Part shown: piece by piece, positions 53,097-62,475 of the stretch | Layout of the letters: every line of letters begins with the position of its first letter | Position numbering within the stretch: position 1 is the stretch's first letter | NCBI GenBank assembly: GCA_947444195.1 | Contig: CANEZL010000012.1 | Span: 50,919 to 114,918 of the forward strand | Reading direction: 5' to 3' | Length of the DNA: 64,000 bases | Source of the DNA: Methylobacteriaceae bacterium | Lineage (GTDB): Bacteria; Pseudomonadota; Alphaproteobacteria; Rhizobiales; Beijerinckiaceae | Program-made: the position numbers and the translations under genes | The notes under the pieces: generated by a model | Told to the model about the DNA's origin: nothing | Seen by the model: only the letters and a program-made list of their open reading frames with translations | The model's database searches: none

Positions 53097-54194
53097 ATGC
53101 CCACGCGGCTCATCTCCGTCGTCAACGAAGTCGAGGCCGCGGTCAGTTCCAGGGACCCCGCCCACCGCGTCGGCATGCTGCGCGAGATGACGCACCTGTT
53201 CAGCGGCACCGCGGCGAAGCTGAACGAGGAGCAGATCGAGGAGTTCGGCGCGATCATCCTCAAGCTCACCGACGAGATCGAGACCGAGGCGCGGGCCGAA
53301 CTGGCCGAGCGGATGGCGGACATGGCGCGGGCGCCCCGCGCGGTGGTCCGGGATCTCGCCCTCGACCACGCCCCCGAGGTCGCCGGCCCGGTGCTCGAGC
53401 GCTCGACGCGGGTGGGCGAGGATGTCCTCGTGGAGGTCGCGCGCGAGCGCGGCCAGCAGCACCTGATGGCCCTGAGCCGCCGCCCGGCCCTGACCACCCG
53501 CGTCACCGACCTCCTGGTCGAGCGCGGCGACGGCGCGGTCGTGCGCTCGGTGGCCGGCAACAGCACCGCGGCCTTCTCCGCCTACGGCCACGCCACCCTC
53601 ATGGAGCGCGCCGCCGACGACGCCGAGTTGCGCGCGCGCCTGGAGGCCCGCGTCGACATCCCGCCCGCCTACCGGGCGCGCCTCGTCGCCGCGGCCCAGG
53701 CCCGCGCCAAGGCGAGCCTGGCGGCCGAGTTCGGGACGGAGGCCGCCGCCGCGGCCGTCTCGCACAGCGTCAAGGGCCTCGATGCGGGCCAGCGCAGCGC
53801 CGCCCTGCTCCAGGCCCAGGTCGTCGTCGAGAAGCGCCTGCGGCAGGGCGAGCTCGACGAGGCCACGATCGCCGAATGGCTGCGGGCCGGCAAGGAGACG
53901 GAGGCCCTCATCGGCCTCGCCCGCAAGGCGGGCGTGCCGAACGGCGTGGCCTTCCAGGCCTACGAGGCGCAATCCTACGAGCCGCTGCTGTTCCTCATCC
54001 GCTCGGTCAATCTCGGCTGGCGCATCCTGAAGATGTTCATGATGGCCCGGGACGGCCGCGCCCCGTCCCCCGAGATGATGCAGGGAGCGCTCGAAGCCTA
54101 CCAGGCCCTGTCGGTGGCCACCGCGCAGCGGGTGATGCGCTTCACCGCCGCCCGCGAGGCCGCGCAGGGCAAGACCAAGGCCTCCGCCGCCTGA
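53097..54194 (+). CDS. DUF2336 domain protein
   Basis: A 365-residue alpha-helical protein of the alphaproteobacterial DUF2336 family. It has repeat-like helical segments such as VVRDLALDHAPEVAGPVLERS, DLLVERGDGAVVRSVAGN and LLFLIRSVNLGWRI near residue 300. DUF2336 proteins have been linked to cell-cycle or surface-related control in some alphaproteobacteria, but the function here is unknown. GAGGAAG precedes the ATG at 53097. Stands alone. Confidence 0.75.
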   Translation: MPTRLISVVNEVEAAVSSRDPAHRVGMLREMTHLFSGTAAKLNEEQIEEFGAIILKLTDEIETEARAELAERMADMARAPRAVVRDLALDHAPEVAGPVLERSTRVGEDVLVEVARERGQQHLMALSRRPALTTRVTDLLVERGDGAVVRSVAGNSTAAFSAYGHATLMERAADDAELRARLEARVDIPPAYRARLVAAAQARAKASLAAEFGTEAAAAAVSHSVKGLDAGQRSAALLQAQVVVEKRLRQGELDEATIAEWLRAGKETEALIGLARKAGVPNGVAFQAYEAQSYEPLLFLIRSVNLGWRILKMFMMARDGRAPSPEMMQGALEAYQALSVATAQRVMRFTAAREAAQGKTKASAA

Positions 54195-54219
54195 GGCAGG
54201 CGGGCCTGCGCGGGCCCGC

Positions 54220-55386
54220 TCAGGCCGGCGGTCCCGCGCCGAACCGGCGGGGGCGGTCGAGCCAGTGCGTGAGCCAGCGCGCCGGGGCCGGCCAGGGGCG
54301 CATCCGCGGGGCCGAGACCGGCCGCGGCAGCACCCCTTCGTGGAAGGCGGGACGGCAGGACCAGAACCAGTCCCCCGGGCCGCCGACCATGCCGAGGCCC
54401 ACCGGCTCGCGCGCGCCCCCCGCGGGCCCGAAGCGCCCCGCCGCCCACACGCGCTGCCAGCACCCGCGCCGGTTCAGGTCCGCATCCGCCCAGCCCAGGC
54501 GCGACAGCCCGGCCGTGGCGAAGATCCGCGTGGCCGCGCACCCCTCCGGGATCCAGACCCAGGCCGAGAAGACGTAGGACGCCTCCCTGTCGAAGGCGGC
54601 CGGATCCACGGCGCGGGTGAAGGGGCTGAGGCCCTGGACCCCGGGCCGCCCGCGGCAGCGCCGCAGCCCGCCCGGCAGGGGCAGGCGGTCGGGCCGGGGG
54701 CCCGGCGCCAGGGCGTCGACCGGCAGGCCGTGGCGGGCGGCGTAAGCCGCGTCGCAGAGGGCGAGCCAGGGCTCCAGATCGACGATCCAGGCCTGGTCAT
54801 CGGCCGAGAATCGGCGCACGCGCCCCTCGAACACGCCGTCTGCGACCTGGCGCACGGGCTCCGGCGCCCAGTCCGGCCCGGCGGCCTTCACGCGCAGGAG
54901 CGGCGCGGGCCCGTGCCGGGCGATCGCCGCGGCGAGGCGGTCGAGATCGGCATCGCTCTCCCCCTGCGCGGTCGTGCGGACGAAGGTCACGGAGCCGGTG
55001 CGCAGTTCCTCCAGCAGCTTCTGCCGGAGATGGGCGACCCGGCCGTATTCCCGCGCGAGCAGGGCCTCCGGCTCGATCCGGCCGACGAGCTGCATGGTGT
55101 TCCACCAGACGCCGTAGCGCCGGCTGCGGCCGTAATAGGCGCCGGTGGCCGTCGCCTCGACCACGAGGTCGCCCGGCTCGCCGTATCCGTCGAAATCGTC
55201 CGCCAGCGCCCGGATGAGGGCGTCCAGGGGGGTGGCGGCGAAGCGCAGCAGGCCGGACGGCTCGGCCCCGCCATAGCGCTGGACGAAGCCGAACTCGCAA
55301 TTCCCGCCGAGGCTGCGGAAGCCGTGCATGCGCTCGGAGAGGGCTGGGATCGCCGCGTGCCGCGTCGGGATGCCGGAAGGGGCCAT
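54220..55386 (-). CDS. Putative papain-like cysteine peptidase-related (DUF1796-like) protein
   Basis: A 388-residue protein. FRSLGGNCEFGFVQRYGG near residue 25 matches the Cys-containing motif of DUF1796-type putative peptidases, followed by GLLRFAATPLDALIRAL and YGVWWNTMQL. The C-terminal part (VFSAWVWIPEGC onward) looks like a carbohydrate-binding-type beta region. Related genes often occur with polysaccharide or glycosyltransferase loci, but none is adjacent. ATG at 55386; a repeat follows upstream. Confidence 0.55.
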   Translation of the reverse strand: MAPSGIPTRHAAIPALSERMHGFRSLGGNCEFGFVQRYGGAEPSGLLRFAATPLDALIRALADDFDGYGEPGDLVVEATATGAYYGRSRRYGVWWNTMQLVGRIEPEALLAREYGRVAHLRQKLLEELRTGSVTFVRTTAQGESDADLDRLAAAIARHGPAPLLRVKAAGPDWAPEPVRQVADGVFEGRVRRFSADDQAWIVDLEPWLALCDAAYAARHGLPVDALAPGPRPDRLPLPGGLRRCRGRPGVQGLSPFTRAVDPAAFDREASYVFSAWVWIPEGCAATRIFATAGLSRLGWADADLNRRGCWQRVWAAGRFGPAGGAREPVGLGMVGGPGDWFWSCRPAFHEGVLPRPVSAPRMRPWPAPARWLTHWLDRPRRFGAGPPA

Positions 55387-55396
55387 GGCGGGCAGG

Positions 55397-55453
55397 CTAG
55401 AGCACGATGCGAGAAAGTGGAAACCGGCCCTTCGGGATCGGCGCGCGACCGGA
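55397..55453. repeat. Partial CTAG-bounded repeat, family A, inverted
   Basis: Begins CTAGAGCACGATGCGAGAAAG and continues with GGAAACCGG and GCGCGCGACCGG, a shortened and diverged copy in the same orientation as 52844-52913. It lies between the DUF1796-like gene start and the chemoreceptor stop. Confidence 0.6.
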
Positions 55454-55531
55454 CGGAGCGGGGGCGGCCCGCCCCGGCACGCGCTCCGCCGGGTCGGATG
55501 CAGGACCCGCGGCGGGATCGCCCCGCGCGGG

Positions 55532-57007
55532 TCAGGCGAGGGCGCGGGCCGCCTCGGCCACCTTGCGCACGGAGAGGTCCACGTCGTCGGCGGCGTGGGC
55601 GATGGCCTGCATGTCGCTGCGCACCGCCGCGACGCTGCCGGCGGCGGCGTGCATGTTCACGGACATGTCCCGCGTCACGGCGGCCTGTTCCGTCACCGCC
55701 GAGGAGACGCTGAGAGAGATCTGGCTGAGATGGGCGATCGAGTGCACGATGGCCTCGATGGCGCTCACCGCCCGCGCGGTCGCCCCCTGGACGTCGGTGA
55801 TCTGCCGGCTGATCGACTGGGTCGCCAGGGCCGACTGGCCGGCGAGGTCCTTCACCTCGGCGGCGACGACGGCGAAGCCCCGGCCAGCGGTGCCGGCCCG
55901 CGCCGCCTCGATCGTGGCGTTGAGGGCGAGCAGGTTGGTCTGCTCCGCGATCGAGCGGATCAGCGTGACCGCCTCGCCGATCCGGTCGGCCGCGCCCGTC
56001 AGGCTGCCGACGATGACGCCCGCCTCGCCGGCACGGCTCACGGCGTCGTCCGAGGCCGCCTGGGCCTCGCTGGCATGGCGGCTCAACTCGTCGATGGAGG
56101 CGGCAAACTCCTCCGTGCCGGCCGCCACCGCCTGGACGTTGTCCGAGGTCTGCAGGCTGACCTCGCTCGTGCTGCGGGCGCGGCGGGTCACGGCGGAGAC
56201 CGCCGCGGTGATCGCCTGGAGATCCGCGTCGATGACCCGCTGGGCCGCGCTGCGGCGCAGCCGGTCGGTGACCGCGCGGGTCACGTCGGTGGCGAACTTC
56301 ACCACCGCGTAGGGCCTGCCCTCGGAATCCAGCACCGGATTGTAGGAGCCGAAGATCCAGATCTCGCGTCCGTCCTTGCCGATGCGCCGGAACTCGCCGG
56401 CCTTGTAGGTGCCCTGGGCGAGGTCCCGCCAGAAGGCGGCATAGGCCTCGCTGCGCCGGTCCTCCTCGGGGACGAACATGCTGTGGTGGCGCCCCCGGAT
56501 CTCCGCCAGGGTGTAGCCCATCGTCTCGAGGAAGTTGGCGTTGGCCTCGCGGATGGAGCCGTCGAGATCGAAATGGATCGCGGCCTGGGACCGGTTGATC
56601 GCGTCGATCTGGCTGGAGAGGGCGGCGTCGCGCTGCTTCTGCGCCGTGATGTCGGTGGCGAACTTGACCACCTTGGCCACGCATCCGCGCCGGTCGAGCA
56701 CCGGGATGTAGGAAGCCTGGATCCAGAACGGGGTGCCGGCCTTGTCGATGCGGCGGAACTCGCGGGTCTGGAACCGCCCCTGGCGCAACGCCTCCCAGAA
56801 GGCGGCATAGGCCCGACCGTCGCGCTCGTCGGGCGGGACGAAGATGCTGTGATGCCGGCCGACGATCTCGTCGTTCCGGTATCCGGTGAGGCCGAGGAAG
56901 ATCTCGTTGGCGGAGATGATCCGTCCGTCCGGTTCGAACCGGATCTGGGCCTGCGCGCGCTCGAGGGCGATCAGGGTGGCGGCCTTATCGGAAGAGAAAA
57001 ACGACAT
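55532..57007 (-). CDS. Soluble chemoreceptor with two PAS domains (methyl-accepting chemotaxis protein)
   Basis: A 491-residue protein without membrane helices. PAS domain 1 is at about residues 15-125 and PAS 2 at 140-250, each with the same layout ([15 protein letters not shown] and [30 protein letters not shown] and [15 protein letters not shown]). A signalling domain follows whose tip reads [23 protein letters not shown]. The duplicated PAS units suggest internal duplication; a haem or flavin cofactor is possible in this type of PAS. It probably senses an intracellular signal and controls CheA. ATG at 57007. Confidence 0.9.
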   Translation of the reverse strand: MSFFSSDKAATLIALERAQAQIRFEPDGRIISANEIFLGLTGYRNDEIVGRHHSIFVPPDERDGRAYAAFWEALRQGRFQTREFRRIDKAGTPFWIQASYIPVLDRRGCVAKVVKFATDITAQKQRDAALSSQIDAINRSQAAIHFDLDGSIREANANFLETMGYTLAEIRGRHHSMFVPEEDRRSEAYAAFWRDLAQGTYKAGEFRRIGKDGREIWIFGSYNPVLDSEGRPYAVVKFATDVTRAVTDRLRRSAAQRVIDADLQAITAAVSAVTRRARSTSEVSLQTSDNVQAVAAGTEEFAASIDELSRHASEAQAASDDAVSRAGEAGVIVGSLTGAADRIGEAVTLIRSIAEQTNLLALNATIEAARAGTAGRGFAVVAAEVKDLAGQSALATQSISRQITDVQGATARAVSAIEAIVHSIAHLSQISLSVSSAVTEQAAVTRDMSVNMHAAAGSVAAVRSDMQAIAHAADDVDLSVRKVAEAARALA

Positions 57008-57033
57008 GGCTGGCCTCTCGAACCGCACGGCGG

Positions 57034-57139
57034 CTAGAGCCGTTCCCGATCGCGTTGCAATCGTTCACGGCTCCAAGTTGTTGTCTTTGCGCGCTCTCTT
57101 ACGCCGAACCGGCGTCCACTTCGGCGGAGAGCGCTCTAG
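57034..57139. repeat. CTAG-bounded repeat, family C (GAACCGGCGTCCACTTC type)
   Basis: Bounded by CTAGAGCCGTTCCCGATCG and GAGAGCGCTCTAG, with the internal GAACCGGCGTCCACTTCGGC characteristic of a repeat common in Hyphomicrobiales. It is 106 bases long and differs in sequence from family A apart from the CTAG ends. It lies directly upstream of the chemoreceptor gene. The remaining bases to 57430 contain no recognisable gene. Confidence 0.75.
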
Positions 57140-57430
57140 TTCCACGAGCTTCTTGTCAGGTTCGACATGACGTAAACTGTAGATGTCGGAAATGAATTTC
57201 CGACCCAGGATCGTTAAGAAGTCACCGTCGGTCCCCGCTTCAGACGCGGTCTGTTTCGGGACGGGGTCTGCGCTCGAGAGACCGATACCGGCTTCCGGCA
57301 AGCAACGATGCGCTCGAGAAGTTTACAACCAACGAATAGCGCACAACTCGATCCCGGGACGCGAGGCGCGCCTGCCCCCGCGGGCCGGGAGCCGGCCGCG
57401 GGCGGGAAGGAAGAGGGTCCGGGATCTCGT

Positions 57431-58144
57431 TCAGGCCGGGATCGGCCGGCCGTCCCAGGCGAAGACCTGTCCCGTATCCTCCGGGCGCAGGCCGTCGAGC
57501 ACGCGCAGGAGGTGCCCGGCGCTCTCCTCCGGGGCGAACAGGCCGGCCCCCTCCGGATCGGGCCGGAACGGCCGCGACAGGCCGGTCGCCACCGTGCCCG
57601 GATGCAGCCCGGCCACGATCGCCTCCGGATGCGTGCGGGCCGCCTCGACGGCGAGCGTCCTCAGGATCTGGTTCAGGGCGGCCTTCGAGGCGCGGTAGGC
57701 GTACCAGCCGCCGAGGCGGTTGTCGGCGATGGAGCCGACGCGGGCGGAGAGCGCCGCGAACACGCTGCGCCCGCGCCGCGGCATCAGGGGCAGGAAGTGC
57801 TTGGCCACCAGGGCGGGGCCGATCGCGTTCACCGCGTAGACCGCGGCCATCGCCGCCGGATCGAGGCTACGCACCGCCTTCTCGGGGGCGATGCCCGGCC
57901 CGTGCAGGATGCCGCTGGCGACGACGACGAGGCCCACCGGCCCGGCCCCTCCCGCGAAGGCCGCCGCCGCGGCCACCGAGGCCTCGTCGGTGAGGTCGAT
58001 CGCGTGGGTGCGGACGGGCGCGGCGAACGGGGCCGGCCCGCGCGCCAGGGCGAAGACGGGGGCGTGGGCGCCCCCGGCCGCCAGGGCCTCGGCGAGCGCC
58101 CGGCCGATCCCGCCCGAGGCACCGACGACGACCGCGCTGCTCAT
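57431..58144 (-). CDS. Short-chain dehydrogenase/reductase (C-factor-like)
   Basis: A 237-residue SDR with an intact catalytic set: VVGASGGIGRALAEAL (nucleotide binding), VVASG, ALSARVGS (Ser) and YAYRASKAALNQ (Tyr-x-x-x-Lys). The pattern GWYAYRASKAALNQ with HPGTVATGLSRPF is typical of C-factor/CsgA-like SDRs. Substrate unknown. The ATG at 58144 opens the Rossmann fold. Confidence 0.8.
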   Translation of the reverse strand: MSSAVVVGASGGIGRALAEALAAGGAHAPVFALARGPAPFAAPVRTHAIDLTDEASVAAAAAFAGGAGPVGLVVVASGILHGPGIAPEKAVRSLDPAAMAAVYAVNAIGPALVAKHFLPLMPRRGRSVFAALSARVGSIADNRLGGWYAYRASKAALNQILRTLAVEAARTHPEAIVAGLHPGTVATGLSRPFRPDPEGAGLFAPEESAGHLLRVLDGLRPEDTGQVFAWDGRPIPA

Positions 58145-58278
58145 CGGCCGCGCCTCTTCCACGAACCCCTCCGCCACGATCCGCACCCGCGTCGGGGGTG
58201 CCCGGAGGGAATCTTAGGGCGATGCCGGGGCGGCCGACAGCGTCCGCCCGTGCGGAACCCCGGATCCGCGGGGCGGCC

Positions 58279-58497
58279 TCAGTAGCCGCGGTTGCCGATG
58301 CTCGGCAGCGAGGGCTGCGTGTAGGCGCGGTTCACGTCGCGGCGGGTCTGCGTGCCGTTGGTGTCGCTGGAGCGGCGGAAATTGTCGGCGTTGAAGGTCT
58401 CCGCGAAGCCGCTGCGGCTGTCGGACTCGGTGCTGCTGCAGGCGCCGAGGCAGAGGCAGGCCGCGAGGAGCACCGGAAGGGCGAGAAGGGAACGCAT
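58279..58497 (-). CDS. Small lipoprotein of unknown function
   Basis: A 72-residue protein with a lipoprotein signal: MRSLLALPVLLAACLCLGAC ends at the acylated Cys20. The mature part is polar (SSTESDSRSGFAETFNADNF, then RRDVNRAYTQPSL). The first residues after the Cys are serines, so outer-membrane sorting is likely. No family recognised. Confidence 0.65.
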   Translation of the reverse strand: MRSLLALPVLLAACLCLGACSSTESDSRSGFAETFNADNFRRSSDTNGTQTRRDVNRAYTQPSLPSIGNRGY

Positions 58498-58781
58498 GCG
58501 GGGACCTTGGTGAAGGGCAGGGCGCCGGAGAGACGGATCCTGACGCGCGAAGCCGGCGGCCGTGAGGCGGCGCGCGGCGGCTCGGGCCCGAGTGGCCCCG
58601 CGCCACCGACCGGTCAAGCAGGATGGAGGCGAGCCTGACGGCACGGCGCGGATGTGATGCGACGCGGCCACGGAAAACTCATCATGCCCGCGGCTTCCTG
58701 GCACCGCCCCGGGCCAATCGTGTGGAGGAGGGGGCCCTCCCCCTGGCGAATCCAGCCGGTTTCGGGCGAGAAGCGAACTCG

Positions 58782-59030
58782 ATGAGTAACGTCGTGCCCT
58801 TCCGCCAGCGCCCGCCCGTCGCCCAGCTCGCCCGCTGCGAGGTCGTGGCCGTGGCAGGCGACCTCCTCGTGCTGCTGGAGCAGCTGGAGGACGTGTGCGC
58901 GCGCGCGGCGGGCACCGGCCGGCCGGCCCTCGAGGTCGAGCGCACGGTCCAGCATCTCCTCGACGCGGTGAGCGCGGTCGAGCGGGCCCTCGACTGTATC
59001 GGCGAGGGTGAGCAGGCGGCGCCGGCCTGA
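58782..59030 (+). CDS. Small helical protein of unknown function
   Basis: An 82-residue protein beginning MSNVVPFRQRPPVAQLARCE, followed by two predicted helices (VAGDLLVLLEQLEDVCARA and VQHLLDAVSAVERALDCIG). It could be a small regulatory or scaffold protein; no family recognised. The ATG at 58782 is preceded by a purine-rich GAGAAGCGA. Confidence 0.5.
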   Translation: MSNVVPFRQRPPVAQLARCEVVAVAGDLLVLLEQLEDVCARAAGTGRPALEVERTVQHLLDAVSAVERALDCIGEGEQAAPA

Positions 59031-59135
59031 CGAAGACAGAAGCGTAACGATTTCTTAAAATGCCGGAACTGCCCAGGTCGTCCCGCTGTTGAGCGGTTGA
59101 CCGATCCTCAGCGTCGCAGCGCCCCGGAAGATCCC

Positions 59136-59765
59136 ATGCTCGCCACAAGCCCCCGCCGCGCCGCCCTGGCGCTGTCCGCGTTCGGCCTGCTGGCCGGCTC
59201 GGCCGCGCACGCCCAGGAAGTCGGCTTCTTCGAGGCCCTGTTCGGCCGGGCGCGCCAGCCCGAGCCGGTGGTGCAGCAGGCCGAGCCGGTGCAGAGCCGC
59301 GCCACCCGCATCTACAGCCGCCGCCACGCCGAGCGCCCGCGGCTACGGACCCGCTACGCCGCCCTGCCGAAGGCGGAACCGCTCAAGGTGACGATCACGG
59401 ACCGCCAGAAGCCCCTCGACATGTCGGGGGGCGCCGCAGCCGCCCTGATGCGGGACCCGACCCTGCGCCCCGGCGACATCGTGATCCTCGACGGCGGGGC
59501 CCGGGTCTTCACCGGCAGCGTGGAGAAGCGGCACACCCCGCAGGACTTCCAGCCCGTGCGCAGCTCGCGCCTCGTGGATGCCCGCACCAAGCGGGACCTC
59601 GCGGCCATGGTGGCGCCGGTGGGCGCGCTCCCCGCCGACGAGGCCCGCCGGCAGCTCGCCCGCCTGAAGCGCGGCGCGCCGACCGCCCACCCCGCCATCG
59701 CGACGGAGGCGCAGGCCACCCCCGCGACGATGCGGGTGATCAACGTGTGGAACACGGTTCGCTGA
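59136..59765 (+). CDS. Exported protein of unknown function
   Basis: A 209-residue protein with a signal peptide (MLATSPRRAALALSAFGLLAGSAAHAQ, cleavage near residue 26). The mature part has a basic segment (RIYSRRHAERPRLRTRY) and a conserved-looking LMRDPTLRPGDIVILDGGARVF then GSVEKRHTPQDFQPV. This resembles small periplasmic proteins common in Methylobacteriaceae, but no function is known. ATG at 59136. Confidence 0.6.
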   Translation: MLATSPRRAALALSAFGLLAGSAAHAQEVGFFEALFGRARQPEPVVQQAEPVQSRATRIYSRRHAERPRLRTRYAALPKAEPLKVTITDRQKPLDMSGGAAAALMRDPTLRPGDIVILDGGARVFTGSVEKRHTPQDFQPVRSSRLVDARTKRDLAAMVAPVGALPADEARRQLARLKRGAPTAHPAIATEAQATPATMRVINVWNTVR

Positions 59766-60103
59766 GAACCGCCCGCCCAGCAGAGACGAGCCTCTCCCGC
59801 CCCTTGCGGGGGAGGGGCCGGGAGCGGGGGTGGCGCGGACGGCCCCGCGACGCTCGGCCTGCGCCGGCCCTACCTCCGGCCCCCCGTCGTTCCGGGGCGC
59901 CGACGATCACCCGTCCCCGGGGGCGCACGGAGCGTGCGATCCGGGAACGCCGCGAGCCGTCATCCTGACTGTTCAGCGGGCATCGCTCCCGGGCTCCGCT
60001 GCCCGGCCCCGGGATGACGGGTGAAGCGGCGGTCGTCGGACGCGCCCTCCGCCGCAAGGGAGAGAATCGCCCTCCTCGTCTCCGCCGGAAACCGGGACGA
60101 TCC
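59766..60103. other. 338-bp gene-free stretch with palindromic repeats
   Basis: Contains a GGGGAGGGG-type palindrome near 59788-59815 (a relative of the urtB-urtC element) and the CCGTCATCC ... GGGATGACGG palindrome at 59957-60020, related to 23563-23600. It separates the convergent exported-protein and hemolysin III genes, so the hairpins may act as terminators. Confidence 0.55.
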
Positions 60104-60790
60104 TCAGCCCAGGGCCGAGGCGCCCGCCACGCTCGCCCAGACGGTGCCGAAATGGCAGACCGTCGCGGCGAGGACGAAGGCGTGCCAGATCGCGTTCTGG
60201 AAGGGCAGGCTGCGCCAGACGTGGAACACCACGCCCACGCTGTAGAGGACGCCGCCCATGGCGAGCAGCCAGAGCGCGGCGGGCTGGAGGGCGGCGATCA
60301 CCGATTCGTAGGCCAGCAGCCCGCTCCAGCCGAGCACGAGGTAGAGGCCGATCGAGAGCCGGTCGTAGCGGCCGGGCAGCAGCAGCTTCACCGCGATGCC
60401 GATGCCCGCCACGATCCAGATCACCGCGAGCAGGAGCCACGCGGTGGTCCCCGTACCGACGAGGGTGACGAGGGGCGTGTAGGTGCCCGCGATCATCAGG
60501 TAGATCAGCGCGTGGTCGGCGCGGCGGAGCAGCCACTTCCGGGGGCCCACCGGATGGAGATTGTAGGTGGCCGACACCCCGAGCATCCCGAGCATGGCGG
60601 CGGCGTAGATCACGACCGAGGCCCGGTCACCCCAGCCGAGATGCGCGGTGAGGGCGGTGACGACCAGGGCCACGGCGCCGCAGAGCCCGAACAGCACGCC
60701 GAGCCCGTGGACCACGCCGTCCGCGAAGATCTCGCGCGGCGTGTAGTGCCAGGTCAGAGAAAGCGGTCTCCCGTCATCGGCCAGAGACAT
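60104..60790 (-). CDS. Hemolysin III (PAQR) family membrane protein
   Basis: A 228-residue protein with seven predicted helices. Family motifs are VVHGLGVLFGL, SATYNLHPVGPRKWLLRRADHALIYLMIAGTYTP (in parts) and VVFHVWRSLPFQNAIWHAFVL. Conserved His and Asp residues of the PAQR fold are present, suggesting a zinc-dependent hydrolase-like site. The cellular role in bacteria is unclear. AGGAGG precedes the ATG at 60790, and an inverted repeat lies immediately upstream. Confidence 0.85.
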   Translation of the reverse strand: MSLADDGRPLSLTWHYTPREIFADGVVHGLGVLFGLCGAVALVVTALTAHLGWGDRASVVIYAAAMLGMLGVSATYNLHPVGPRKWLLRRADHALIYLMIAGTYTPLVTLVGTGTTAWLLLAVIWIVAGIGIAVKLLLPGRYDRLSIGLYLVLGWSGLLAYESVIAALQPAALWLLAMGGVLYSVGVVFHVWRSLPFQNAIWHAFVLAATVCHFGTVWASVAGASALG

Positions 60791-60807
60791 CGAAGCCTCC
60801 TGCGTTC

Positions 60808-60826
60808 ATCTCCATTCCGTGGAGAT
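60808..60826. promoter_or_regulatory. Perfect inverted repeat upstream of the hemolysin III gene
   Basis: ATCTCCA-TTCCG-TGGAGAT, a perfect 7-bp inverted repeat with a 5-base centre, starting 18 bases before the start codon. In this position it could be a repressor site over the transcription start or an mRNA hairpin close to the ribosome-binding site. The adjoining TTAATCTT makes the region AT-richer than its surroundings. Confidence 0.4.
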
Positions 60827-60992
60827 TAATCTTCTCGCCCCGAAGACGTTCCTGCGGCAAAGTGCTGAAACGCACGCTATCCCCGGCTTCCACAGCCCCG
60901 TGCGGCATTCTCGTGCCGCGCAATGCCTGCGCTGCGCAGCACAACCGCTCACAGGTCTTGGTTAAGACTGGTCGAGCGGGCTCGGGCGGCGC

Positions 60993-62117
60993 TCAGATGC
61001 CGCCCCCCGCCAGCCCCTCGAAGCCGAAGGGGGTCTGGCCCCGCGCCCGTTCCCGCGGAGCGCCCAGGCCCAGGCAGAGCCGCGCATGGACCACGGCCAT
61101 CACGAGAACGCCCATGGCGAGCACTTGGTGCGCGAGGGCGGCCCAGAGGGGCACGGCCAGGAGCAGCGTGGTGATGCCGAGCGCCATCTGCGCGAGAACG
61201 AGGACCATCACCCCGGCCGCCCGGCCGCCCGCGCCGGAGCCCCACGCATCGACCGCGTGGAAGAGGGCGAGGAGGACGATGGCGTAGGCCAGCAGCCGGT
61301 GGTTGAGCTGCACCAGGGCCGCGTTGTCGACGAAGTTCTCGATCCAGGGTTTGACCGCGAACAGGTCCGAGGCCGGCGGGATCAGGTCGCCGTTCATGGT
61401 GGGCCAGGTGTTGTAGAGGAGCCCGGCATGGGAGCCCGCCACGAGGCCGCCGAGGAAGATCTGGACCAGAACGAGCACGGGCAGGGCGCAGGCGGCGAGC
61501 CGCAGGCGCGCGGGCGCCGCGGCGACGGCGCCGCGGCGCTCGCCCACCGCCAGCCAGACGAGACCGGCGAGAATCAGGCTCGCCGTGGAGAGGTGCAGGG
61601 CGAGCTTGAGGGGCGCCACGGCGGTCATGCCGGGCTTCAGCCCCGAGGCGACCATGATCCAGCCGATCGCCCCCTGAAGCCCGCCGAGGAGGCCGAGCCC
61701 GAGGAGGCCGAGCCCGAGGCGGCGTCCGATCAGGCCGCGCCACCAGAACACGGCGAGCGGCAGGAAGAAGACGAGGCCGAGGATGCGGCCGAGGAGGCGG
61801 TGGCCCCATTCCCAGAAGTAGAGCACCTTGAAGTCGGACAGGCCCATGCCCTGGTTCAGGATGCGGTACTGCGGCGTGCCGCGATACTTCTCGAACTCGG
61901 CCGCCCAGTCGGCCGCCGAGAGCGGGGGCACCGCGCCGGTCACCGGCCGCCACTCGGTGATCGAGAGGCCGGAGCCGGTCAGACGGGTCGCGCCCCCCAC
62001 CGCCACCATGGCGAGGACGAGGACGGCCACGAGGTAGAGCCAGGCGCGCACGGGGCCGGTCCGCGTCCCTTCGCCGAGGCCGGAGGTGGAAAGCCGCATC
62101 GATCCGCTCACTCTCAT
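60993..62117 (-). CDS. ctaA: Heme A synthase CtaA (COX15 type)
   Basis: A 374-residue protein with eight predicted helices. Haem-binding histidines are seen in FWEWGHRLLGR (His106), LHLSTASL, LNHRLLAYA and AHQVLAMG. It begins RLTGSGLSITEWRPVTGAVPP after helix 1, the signature of the alphaproteobacterial/mitochondrial form. It oxidises haem O to haem A for cytochrome oxidase. ATG at 62117; an ATG six codons in is possible. It is divergent from the DUF2842 gene. Confidence 0.93.
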   Translation of the reverse strand: MRVSGSMRLSTSGLGEGTRTGPVRAWLYLVAVLVLAMVAVGGATRLTGSGLSITEWRPVTGAVPPLSAADWAAEFEKYRGTPQYRILNQGMGLSDFKVLYFWEWGHRLLGRILGLVFFLPLAVFWWRGLIGRRLGLGLLGLGLLGGLQGAIGWIMVASGLKPGMTAVAPLKLALHLSTASLILAGLVWLAVGERRGAVAAAPARLRLAACALPVLVLVQIFLGGLVAGSHAGLLYNTWPTMNGDLIPPASDLFAVKPWIENFVDNAALVQLNHRLLAYAIVLLALFHAVDAWGSGAGGRAAGVMVLVLAQMALGITTLLLAVPLWAALAHQVLAMGVLVMAVVHARLCLGLGAPRERARGQTPFGFEGLAGGGI

Positions 62118-62268
62118 GGTTCCGCCACGCGGGGATCGGTCCCGGCGTTCCGCTCTCGGCCCGGGCCGCGCAAGCTGGTATGAGCCCGCGCACCGGTTAG
62201 GCAAGGCCGGCCCGCGGGGCAATGCCCGGCGCGGCGGCCGCCCGCTCCCCCTCGACCAAGGACGTCCC

Positions 62269-62475
62269 ATGCGCCGCCGCACCCGCACCCTGATCGGGAC
62301 GATCGGCATCCTCGCCTTCGTGATGATCTACGCGCCGCTCGCCATGGCGCTCGCCGACAGCCGGATCTCCGAGACCTCGCCGCCGGTGCAGACCGTGCTC
62401 TACTGCATCCTCGGCATCGCCTGGATCCTGCCCCTGATGCCGCTGATCAAGTGGATGGAGCGGCCGGACCGCTAG
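62269..62475 (+). CDS. DUF2842 small membrane protein
   Basis: A 68-residue protein with two helices: TLIGTIGILAFVMIYAPLAMALA and VLYCILGIAWILPLMPLIKWM. The pairing and the final KWMERPDR match DUF2842, commonly found near ctaA in alphaproteobacteria. The TAG stop at 62473-62475 lies within the CTAG end of the adjoining repeat. ATG at 62269. Confidence 0.8.
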   Translation: MRRRTRTLIGTIGILAFVMIYAPLAMALADSRISETSPPVQTVLYCILGIAWILPLMPLIKWMERPDR

